This document shows positions 1-5,005 of a stretch of 6,887 bases of DNA, in pieces. The notes under the pieces are model-generated. The model saw only the letters and a list, made by a program, of their open reading frames with translations, did not search any database and was not told the origin of the DNA. Positions within the stretch are counted from its first letter, which is position 1, and every line of letters begins with the position of its first letter. Source of the stretch: Lachnospiraceae bacterium (lineage in GTDB: Bacteria; Bacillota_A; Clostridia; Lachnospirales; Lachnospiraceae); the NCBI GenBank assembly GCA_017958245.1, contig JAGDDC010000226.1, positions 1-6,887 of the forward strand, in the 5' to 3' direction. The position numbers and the translations under genes are program-made.

Positions 1-2
1 AC

Positions 3-38
3 CGATGCGCTTTGCCTGCGACAATGTACAGGTTTTGA
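3..38 (+). CDS. Possible C-terminal end of RnfC (5' partial)
   Basis: In the third frame the window opens with eleven codons reading RCALPATMYRF and then TGA at 36-38. In clostridial rnf operons rnfC lies directly before rnfD, so this would be the expected place for the RnfC end. The stop overlaps a TTG codon of the rnfD frame as TTGA, a common translational-coupling arrangement. No ferredoxin-type cysteine motif or other diagnostic RnfC feature falls inside this short piece, so the assignment is from position and frame only. Confidence 0.35.
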   Translation, partial: RCALPATMYRF

Positions 39-1030
39 AAGAGTTATACAACGTCTCCGCTGCCCCTCATGTCAGGAGCGGTGTGACGACGGCTTCGATA
101 ATGAGGGATGTGGCGATAGCCCTCATGCCCGCATGCATATTCGGGGTGTACCGCTTTGGCTTCAGAGCGTTCCTTGTGCTTATGACAGCGGTCGCGGGAG
201 CCGTGGTCTCCGAGTTTCTCTGGAAGAAGCTCATGAAGAGACCTAAGACGCCCTATGAGTGCAGCGCGCTGGTCACGGGACTGCTGATCGGCATGAACCT
301 TCCCGCGTCAGTGCCGCTTTGGATGCCGCTTGTGGGGAGCGTGTTCGCCATAATAGTTGTCAAGGAGATGTTCGGAGGCCTAGGGCAGAACTTTATGAAC
401 CCTGCTCTGGCAGCCCGCGTCTTCCTCACCATCTGCTTCGCAGGAAGGATGACGGACTTTGCAGTTTCAAAGGGCGCGGGAGGCTTCATGTACGGGGCCG
501 CTGCTCTGGACGGAGTGTCATCCGCAACACCGCTCGCAGTGGTCAAATCGCTTGAATCTACAGCAGTGGTATCTGAAAATGTCTCGATCCTGGACATGTT
601 CTTTGGCTTCACTGGCGGAGTGATAGGCGAGACCAGTTCGCTCCTTTTGATACTGGGGGCTCTCTATCTCCTGGCTAGGAGAGTCATAACGCTTCGCATA
701 CCGCTCTCTTACCTGCTCACCGTGGTGGTGTTCGTCATTGCCTTCTTCGGAAGGGGCTTTGACATCGAGCTGATAGCCGCTGAGCTCTTTGGAGGCGGAC
801 TGATGCTCGGAGCCTTCTTTATGGCGACAGACTACGTGACGAGCCCGATCACGCCGAGAGGGCAGATCATCTACGGCATATGCCTGGGGCTTCTGACAGG
901 CCTCATAAGACTTGCGGGAAACTCTGCGGAGGGTGTCTCCTACGCGATCATCTTTGGAAACCTCTTGGTCCCTCTGATCGAGAAATACACCATCCCGAAG
1001 CCTTTTGGAAGAGAGAGAGTGAGGAAGTGA
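5..1030 (+). CDS. rnfD: Rnf complex subunit RnfD (FMN-binding membrane subunit)
   Basis: RnfD is an integral membrane subunit of the ferredoxin:NAD+ oxidoreductase; it carries a covalently bound FMN and belongs to the NqrB/RnfD family. Visible hallmarks, numbered from ATG 5: the N-terminal APHVRSG segment (20-26); the GGLGQNFMNPALAARVFL block (124-141); SSATPLA (172-178), in which Thr175 is the expected phosphoester-linked FMN site; GFTGGVIGETS (201-211); and ATDYVTSPITPRG (274-286). Many hydrophobic stretches (about 34-72, 84-120, 211-250, 259-275, 287-303, 312-325) fit a polytopic protein. The length of about 330-340 residues is normal for the family. The start is uncertain. ATG 5 is the first in the window, but TTG 35 gives MKELYNVSAAPHVRS, closer to the usual short N-terminus, and would overlap a possible rnfC stop (TTGA). 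The stop lies 1 base before rnfG. Confidence 0.95.
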   Translation: MRFACDNVQVLKELYNVSAAPHVRSGVTTASIMRDVAIALMPACIFGVYRFGFRAFLVLMTAVAGAVVSEFLWKKLMKRPKTPYECSALVTGLLIGMNLPASVPLWMPLVGSVFAIIVVKEMFGGLGQNFMNPALAARVFLTICFAGRMTDFAVSKGAGGFMYGAAALDGVSSATPLAVVKSLESTAVVSENVSILDMFFGFTGGVIGETSSLLLILGALYLLARRVITLRIPLSYLLTVVVFVIAFFGRGFDIELIAAELFGGGLMLGAFFMATDYVTSPITPRGQIIYGICLGLLTGLIRLAGNSAEGVSYAIIFGNLLVPLIEKYTIPKPFGRERVRK

Positions 1031-1031
1031 C

Positions 1032-1709
1032 ATGACCGGAACAAGAGTTAAAGGCACGATCGTGAAGGACACTCTCGTGTTGTTCGCGATCACGCTGACG
1101 GCTGCAATTTTGCTCGGGGCCGTCTATGGGATCACAAAAGAGCCCATAGCGAAGGCCGAGGAGGAAAGCAAGCTTGCAGCGTATTCAAAGGTCTTTGAGG
1201 GGATCTCGGGTATGAGGGAGGACGAGGCACTTTCGTCTGCCCTGACACAGTCTGAGGAGCTCTTTGAAGACGACCCTTCCTGTGAGGGTTCAAAGATAAA
1301 AGAGGCACTGGTGGCCTTGAGGGCCGACGGAAGCATCGCAGGTCTCGTGATGACGGTATCCAACAAAAAGGGATACGGAGGCGAGATGGAGTTTGCCATG
1401 GGCGTTGACACTTCGGGGAAGCTGCTCGGAGTGGAGTTTTTGACGCTTAAAGAGACTGCAGGACTGGGCATGAAGGCTGATGATGAGAGCTTCCTCGGGC
1501 AGTTCAGGGGAGCGGTCACGTCCTCGTATTCGCTCTCGAAGGCAAAGATAAACGGTGAGACCGAGATAGACGCCATATCGGGCGCGACGGTCACAACAAA
1601 GGCGGTGACCAAAGGAGTCAACGCGGGTCTTTTGTTTGCAAGGACATATATGACGGAAAACAAGATCTATGATGACAGCGCTTCTTCGGAAGCAGGCTCG
1701 GGGAGGTGA
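1032..1709 (+). CDS. rnfG: Rnf complex subunit RnfG (covalent FMN subunit)
   Basis: RnfG is the second covalent flavoprotein of the Rnf complex, anchored by one N-terminal helix with its FMN domain outside the membrane; it relays electrons between the membrane FeS cluster of RnfA/RnfE and RnfD. The 225-residue product has a hydrophobic anchor at about 12-31 (DTLVLFAITLTAAILLGAVY). The FMN-binding domain includes GYGGEMEFAMGVD (about 114-126), the conserved LKETAGLGMK, and the flavinylation signature ISGATVTT (182-189), where Thr186 is the expected FMN attachment residue. The start ATG at 1032 has an AGGA ribosome site at 1022-1025 and lies one base after the rnfD stop. The gene is complete, of normal length, and ends just before rnfE. 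Confidence 0.96.
   Translation: MTGTRVKGTIVKDTLVLFAITLTAAILLGAVYGITKEPIAKAEEESKLAAYSKVFEGISGMREDEALSSALTQSEELFEDDPSCEGSKIKEALVALRADGSIAGLVMTVSNKKGYGGEMEFAMGVDTSGKLLGVEFLTLKETAGLGMKADDESFLGQFRGAVTSSYSLSKAKINGETEIDAISGATVTTKAVTKGVNAGLLFARTYMTENKIYDDSASSEAGSGR
1702..1706 (+). promoter_or_regulatory. Ribosome binding site deciding the rnfE start
   Basis: GGAGG inside GGGGAGGTGAG lies 8 bases before GTG 1715. It overlaps the alternative in-frame GTG at 1706, so 1715 is the better start for rnfE. The site also overlaps the rnfG stop codon, which suggests coupled translation. Confidence 0.75.
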
Positions 1710-1714
1710 GACCG

Positions 1715-2407
1715 GTGAACAAATGCGTGGAGCGCATATATAACGGAGTTGTAAAAGAAAACCCCACACTGGTGCTCATGCTCGGCATGTGTCCCACACT
1801 CGCCACCACCACATCGGGTGGAAACGGCCTTGGGATGGGCTTGTCTACAACTGTAGTTCTCATCATGTCAAACCTTCTGATATCGGCACTTAGGAAGGTC
1901 ATACCCGACAAAGTCAGGATGCCCGCCTACATAGTCATAGTGGCTTCATTTGTCACGATAGTGGAGCTTCTCATAAAGGCATATATGCCTGCGCTCAACA
2001 AGTCGCTCGGCATATATATACCACTGATAGTCGTAAACTGCATCATACTCGGGCGCGCCGAGGCTTACGCCTCCAAGAACCCTGTGCTCCCCTCTGTCTT
2101 TGACGGAGTGGGGATGGGGCTCGGCTTCACTGCGGCTCTCACCGTCCTCGGGACGCTGAGGGAGCTCCTTGGTGCCGGAACGGTATTTGGCATGCAGGTC
2201 ATGCCCGATGCGTACGAGCCTTTTTCGATCTTCATCATGGCTCCGGGCGCTTTCTTTGTGCTGGCCCTTCTTACAGGCATCAGGAACAAGGTGATGAACA
2301 GGCGGCCGAAGAAGGATGCGGGCGAAGAGCCCATGCCGTGCGACGGGAACTGCGCGGGCTGTATGGCCGGCAGGAGGAACGGAGGTATGAGCGATGGAGA
2401 TGCTTAA
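1715..2407 (+). CDS. rnfE: Rnf complex subunit RnfE (membrane [2Fe-2S] half-site)
   Basis: RnfE is a polytopic membrane protein homologous to NqrD and to RnfA; the two form a pseudo-symmetric pair that holds one [2Fe-2S] cluster in the membrane. From GTG 1715 the product is 230 residues. Cys26 in LGMCPTLATTT and Cys109 in VNCIILGRAEA are the two expected cluster ligands. Other family blocks are GLGMGLSTTVVLIMSN, the YIPLIVVNC helix and GFTAALTVLGTLRELLG. I chose GTG 1715 because the GGAGG at 1702-1706 is spaced 8 bases from it; a GTG at 1706 would add three residues (MRP) and sit on the ribosome site itself. The C-terminus has a charged tail followed by Cys209-x3-Cys213-x2-Cys216 (CDGNCAGC), outside the membrane core. 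The gene overlaps rnfA by 14 bases. Confidence 0.95.
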   Translation: MNKCVERIYNGVVKENPTLVLMLGMCPTLATTTSGGNGLGMGLSTTVVLIMSNLLISALRKVIPDKVRMPAYIVIVASFVTIVELLIKAYMPALNKSLGIYIPLIVVNCIILGRAEAYASKNPVLPSVFDGVGMGLGFTAALTVLGTLRELLGAGTVFGMQVMPDAYEPFSIFIMAPGAFFVLALLTGIRNKVMNRRPKKDAGEEPMPCDGNCAGCMAGRRNGGMSDGDA

Positions 2408-2999
2408 AGAATTGCTCGTGATCCTCGTGAGCACGGCGTTCATAAACAACGTCGTCCTAAGCCGGTTCCTCGGACTGTGCCCCTTCCTCGGTGTCTCAAA
2501 GAAGACCGAGACCGCTGCAGGAATGGGAACGGCCGTGATCTTTGTCATCACGATCTCATCTGTGCTCACGGCGGCAATATCCAAGTTCATACTCGTTCCC
2601 GCGGGACTCGAGTACATGAACACCATCGTGTTCATAGCAGTCATAGCGGCCCTTGTCCAGCTGGTCGAGATGTTTTTAAAGAAGGCGCTGCCCGCGCTCT
2701 ACAGGTCGCTGGGTGTGTACCTGCCGCTCATAACGACGAACTGTGCGGTGCTGGGAGTCGCGCTCCTAAACGTGCAGAACGGATATCTTGAGGCCGGAGC
2801 AGAATACGGCATTTTAAAGAGCCTTGTGAACGGCCTCGGGACCTCGGTCGGTTTCTGCATATCGATCGTTCTGCTCGCGGGCATAAGAGAGCGCATTGAG
2901 GACAACGATATAGCACCCTCTTTAAAGGGACTGCCCATACTTCTCGTGACGGCGGGTCTCATGGCGATGGCCTTCTGTGGATTCGCAGGTCTCATATGA
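2394..2999 (+). CDS. rnfA: Rnf complex subunit RnfA (membrane [2Fe-2S] half-site)
   Basis: RnfA is the partner of RnfE, a six-helix membrane subunit homologous to NqrE. The 201-residue product contains NNVVLSRFLGLCPFLG with Cys29 and TTNCAVLGVAL with Cys117, the two ligands that complete the intramembrane [2Fe-2S] site with RnfE. The block KSLVNGLGTSVGFCISIVLLAGIRE and the end PILLVTAGLMAMAFCGFAGLI are typical of the family. The start ATG 2394 is 8 bases from GGAGG at 2381-2385, and the gene begins inside the last codons of rnfE in another frame, so the two halves of the cluster site are probably translated in a coupled way. A second ATG at 2400 is possible but worse spaced. Length is slightly above the usual 190-195 residues. 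Confidence 0.97.
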   Translation: MEMLKELLVILVSTAFINNVVLSRFLGLCPFLGVSKKTETAAGMGTAVIFVITISSVLTAAISKFILVPAGLEYMNTIVFIAVIAALVQLVEMFLKKALPALYRSLGVYLPLITTNCAVLGVALLNVQNGYLEAGAEYGILKSLVNGLGTSVGFCISIVLLAGIRERIEDNDIAPSLKGLPILLVTAGLMAMAFCGFAGLI

Positions 3000-3063
3000 G
3001 ACGGAAATGCCTAAAGACAAGGCTTTATCGTGATCCATGCAATATCAAATGAGGATTTAACAT

Positions 3064-3891
3064 ATGTTATCTGAGACTTTTACAAGCCTGCCTTTTCTCG
3101 AACTGACGCTCGGCGGTGTCGCGACCGCCGCTGCCGTGCTCGGGGCGGTGGGACTGATCATATGCATACTCTTAGGGATCGCTGCGAAGAAGCTTGCGGT
3201 AAAGACTGATGAGAGGGTCGCTCTCGTCAGGGAGAAGCTCCTCGGGAGCAACTGCGGCGGATGCGGCTTCGCGGGGTGTGACGCCTGCGCCGAGGCAATA
3301 GTTAAGGGCGAGGCGCCCGTGACAGCCTGTCATGGAAGCGACACAGCTGCTATTGCCCGGATACTCGGGGTGGATGAGCAGGAGGAAGAGCGGAGAGTCG
3401 CTTTCGTAAAGTGCAGCGGGACCTGCGACAAGACAGGGCTCAAGTACAATTACACGGGACTCCTTGACTGCCGGGATGCCGCGCTCGCGCCCGGAGGCGG
3501 TGCTGCGGCCTGTCCTCATGGCTGTCTCGGCTTCGGTTCATGTGTTGCCGCATGCAACTTTGATGCGATTCACGTCATATCGGGAGCCGCCCTCGTAGAT
3601 CCTTTGAAGTGCGTGGGCTGTTCTGCCTGCTCGAGGGCTTGTCCCAGAGGGCTTATAGAGATGATACCCGCGAAGGCCTCATACGCGGTTGCCTGCTCTT
3701 CGAAGCAGAAGGGAAAGGACGTGAGAGCCGTCTGCGAGGCGGGCTGCATAGGGTGCGGGATCTGTGCGAAGCAATGCGAGGCCGGTGCGGTGACCGTGGA
3801 GAACAACCTGGCGCACATAGATCAGGAGAAGTGCGTAGGCTGCGGCAAATGCGCCGAGAAATGCCCCAGAAAGATCATAAAGCTCCTGTAA
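3064..3891 (+). CDS. rnfB: Rnf complex subunit RnfB (poly-FeS ferredoxin-oxidising subunit)
   Basis: RnfB is the membrane-anchored iron-sulfur subunit that accepts electrons from reduced ferredoxin and passes them into the Rnf complex. The 275-residue product has an N-terminal hydrophobic anchor (about 17-40). Next comes the Fe4S domain with Cys64-x2-Cys67-x4-Cys72 and Cys89 (NCGGCGFAGCDACAEA). The middle region has Cys117, 121, 136, 150, 154, 160 and 164 (PHGCLGFGSC). Ferredoxin-type CxxCxxCxxxC sets follow at 183/186/189/193, 228/231/234/238 and 257/260/263/267, with additional Cys211 and Cys224. This long multi-cluster form matches clostridial RnfB. The Pro that often follows the fourth cysteine is present after Cys193 and Cys267 but replaced by Asn165 and Glu239 in two sets; cluster ligands are not lost. 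Start ATG 3064 follows GAGGA (3051-3055) by 8 bases. A 64-base gap separates it from rnfA, with no convincing terminator. Confidence 0.97.
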   Translation: MLSETFTSLPFLELTLGGVATAAAVLGAVGLIICILLGIAAKKLAVKTDERVALVREKLLGSNCGGCGFAGCDACAEAIVKGEAPVTACHGSDTAAIARILGVDEQEEERRVAFVKCSGTCDKTGLKYNYTGLLDCRDAALAPGGGAAACPHGCLGFGSCVAACNFDAIHVISGAALVDPLKCVGCSACSRACPRGLIEMIPAKASYAVACSSKQKGKDVRAVCEAGCIGCGICAKQCEAGAVTVENNLAHIDQEKCVGCGKCAEKCPRKIIKLL

Positions 3892-3935
3892 GGAGCGACA
3901 GCGAAGCATTTCGCGAGTTTGATGCCTGGTACGGC

Positions 3936-3940
3936 GGAGG
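3936..3940 (+). promoter_or_regulatory. Ribosome binding site deciding the lipid kinase start
   Basis: GGAGG lies 5 bases before ATG 3946. It falls inside the coding sequence if translation began at the in-frame ATG 3922 or TTG 3919, so those earlier starts are unlikely. Confidence 0.75.
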
Positions 3941-3945
3941 TGGCT

Positions 3946-4872
3946 ATGTATCATTTTATAGTAAATCCGGGAGCGAGGACCGGAAAGGGAAAGATGCTGT
4001 GGGACCGGCTCGAGAGCATCATAAAGGAGAGAAAGACTGAGTATGCGGTGTATTTCACCGAGTACGCCGGCCACGCGACCGAGATCGCGAAGAAGATCTG
4101 CAGTGAGCATCCCGAGAACAAGAGGATCGTGATAGTCGGCGGTGACGGAACCGCAAATGAGGCTGTCAACGGCCTGTCGGGATACGACAGCATAGTGCTG
4201 GGCTACATACCCACCGGCTCGAGCAACGACCTCGCGAGAGGCTACGGGATATCATCCGACCCCGAAAAGGCTCTTGAGGCCGTGCTTGCGCCCAAGAAGT
4301 TCAGAAAGGTGGACCACGGTCTGGTTGAGTTCCTGGGCGACGGAGGTTCAAGGAAGTTCTCCGTGAGCTGCGGCATAGGGTATGACGCGGACATCTGCTA
4401 CAAGGCTCTCACCTCAAAGCTAAAGAAGGCGCTCAACAAGGTCGGGCTCGGCAAGACCATTTACTATCTGATAGGGTTGCGCGAGATCTTCTCGAAGCAT
4501 CCGGCCTCAGCGGAGATAGAGCTGGACGGTGCGGTGGAGGTCAAGTGCGGGAAGCTCATCTTTGCGGCGAGCATGAACCTGCCCATAGAGGGCGGCGGGA
4601 TGCCCATGGCTCCCGAGGCGGACCCCGGCGACGGGAAGCTGGACGTGTGCGTGGCGCGCGATATTTCAAAGCTGACGCACATCACCGCGATGCCCCTCAT
4701 ATTCGGAGGAAAGCACACGAGGAAGAAGGGAATAGACGTGGTTCGCGGCAGCGTGGTCGAGATCAGGACGAGCGAGCCTCTGGCCGTTCACACGGACGGG
4801 GAGCACGCGGGCTTCCACGATCACATAAGGCTCTCATGCCTGCCCGAGAAGATCACCATGATCGTCGGTTGA
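3946..4872 (+). CDS. YegS/DgkB-type diacylglycerol (lipid) kinase
   Basis: This is a 308-residue member of the diacylglycerol kinase catalytic-domain family (DgkB/YegS/BmrU type). These cytosolic or membrane-associated enzymes phosphorylate a lipid with ATP, most often diacylglycerol to phosphatidic acid. Visible motifs: an N-terminal MYHFIVNPGARTGKG; the nucleotide-binding GGDGT (65-69) followed by ANEAVNGL; PTGSSNDLARGYG (89-101); and ADPGDGKLDV (225-234), the usual C-terminal domain motif. The end, with HTDGEHAGFHDHIRLSC, fits the usual close of the fold. I start at ATG 3946 because of its GGAGG site and because homologues begin directly before the FIVNP strand; in-frame starts at 3919 or 3922 would add 8-9 residues without a ribosome site. 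The gene follows rnfB by 54 bases with no evident terminator, so co-transcription is likely, though a functional link to Rnf is not shown. The true lipid substrate cannot be told. Confidence 0.92.
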   Translation: MYHFIVNPGARTGKGKMLWDRLESIIKERKTEYAVYFTEYAGHATEIAKKICSEHPENKRIVIVGGDGTANEAVNGLSGYDSIVLGYIPTGSSNDLARGYGISSDPEKALEAVLAPKKFRKVDHGLVEFLGDGGSRKFSVSCGIGYDADICYKALTSKLKKALNKVGLGKTIYYLIGLREIFSKHPASAEIELDGAVEVKCGKLIFAASMNLPIEGGGMPMAPEADPGDGKLDVCVARDISKLTHITAMPLIFGGKHTRKKGIDVVRGSVVEIRTSEPLAVHTDGEHAGFHDHIRLSCLPEKITMIVG

Positions 4873-4879
4873 CAAGAAT

Positions 4880-4891
4880 TACCACGTGGTA
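4880..4891. repeat. 12-bp perfect palindrome after the lipid kinase gene
   Basis: TACCACGTGGTA is its own reverse complement. It begins 7 bases after the kinase stop codon and lies 35 bases before the next -35 element. No T-run follows, so it is not an intrinsic terminator. It could be a protein-binding site or chance. Confidence 0.4.
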
Positions 4892-4906
4892 CCGCATGAG
4901 GACTGC

Positions 4907-4924
4907 ATAATTGTGCATAATTAT
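4907..4924. promoter_or_regulatory. 18-bp near-perfect palindrome upstream of the -35 element
   Basis: ATAATTGTGCATAATTAT is an inverted repeat with arms ATAATT and AATTAT around GTGCAT; only one symmetric base pair (G4913/T4918) breaks the symmetry. The same stretch also holds a direct repeat of TGCATAATT at 4904-4912 and 4914-4922, ten bases apart. It ends 2 bases before the predicted -35 box, a location typical of activator sites. Binding by a regulator is inferred. Confidence 0.45.
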
Positions 4925-4926
4925 AC

Positions 4927-4955
4927 TTGAATAATGAAAAAACCTTGTATATAAT
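4927..4955 (+). promoter_or_regulatory. Sigma-70/SigA-type promoter for the TIM barrel-ligase fusion gene
   Basis: The -35 hexamer TTGAAT (4927-4932) and a perfect -10 hexamer TATAAT (4950-4955) are separated by exactly 17 bases in an AT-rich stretch that contrasts with the surrounding coding DNA. The predicted transcription start is about 4961-4963, giving a leader of roughly 45 bases before the GTG at 5006. This suggests that the fusion gene is transcribed separately from the rnf-kinase genes. Confidence 0.75.
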
Positions 4956-4960
4956 GGTGA

Positions 4961-4976
4961 ACAAATCATGATTTGT
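4961..4976. promoter_or_regulatory. 16-bp perfect palindrome at the predicted transcription start (candidate operator)
   Basis: ACAAATCATGATTTGT equals its own reverse complement over all 16 bases and begins 5 bases after the -10 box. A repressor bound there would block transcription initiation. A 16-bp palindrome is expected by chance only about 0.002 times in a region of this size under equal base frequencies. The cognate protein is not identifiable from this window. Confidence 0.55.
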
Positions 4977-4989
4977 GGGCTCTGCCCAC
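4975..4989 (+). promoter_or_regulatory. Leader hairpin next to the ribosome binding site
   Basis: GTGGGC-TCT-GCCCAC can form a 6-bp GC-rich stem with a 3-base loop in the leader RNA. It ends 2 bases before the GGAAAGGA ribosome site and shares two bases with the palindrome at 4961-4976. No T-run follows, so it is not a terminator. It may influence translation initiation or mRNA stability. Confidence 0.4.
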
Positions 4990-4990
4990 C

Positions 4991-4998
4991 GGAAAGGA
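4991..4998 (+). promoter_or_regulatory. Ribosome binding site deciding the GTG 5006 start
   Basis: GGAAAGGA precedes GTG 5006 by 7 bases. No ATG start is available nearby in this frame; the first in-frame ATG is 19 codons into the barrel, after its first strand, so GTG is the start. Confidence 0.75.
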
Positions 4999-5005
4999 AT
5001 ATCAA

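Noticed and set aside
518..1093. Minus-strand open frame opposite the rnfD end
   Set aside because: It runs across the rnfD/rnfG junction, has no recognisable domain, and the plus strand is clearly RnfD and RnfG.
1946..2644. Minus-strand open frame of 232 codons opposite rnfE/rnfA
   Set aside because: It spans the boundary of two well supported genes and shows no conserved motif; it is a shadow of their codon use.
3009..3027. Short inverted repeats in the rnfA-rnfB gap, considered as a terminator or attenuator
   Set aside because: Only 4-5 bp stems (for example TAAAG/CTTTA) with no T-tract; this level is expected by chance.
3901..3914. Small inverted repeat GCGAA-GCAT-TTCGC between rnfB and the lipid kinase gene, considered as a terminator
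   Set aside because: The stem is only 5 bp and no run of T follows, so intrinsic termination is not supported.
3609..4040. Plus-strand open frame overlapping the rnfB end and lipid kinase start
   Set aside because: It is the alternative frame of two convincing genes; its product is low-complexity and Arg/Gly-rich.
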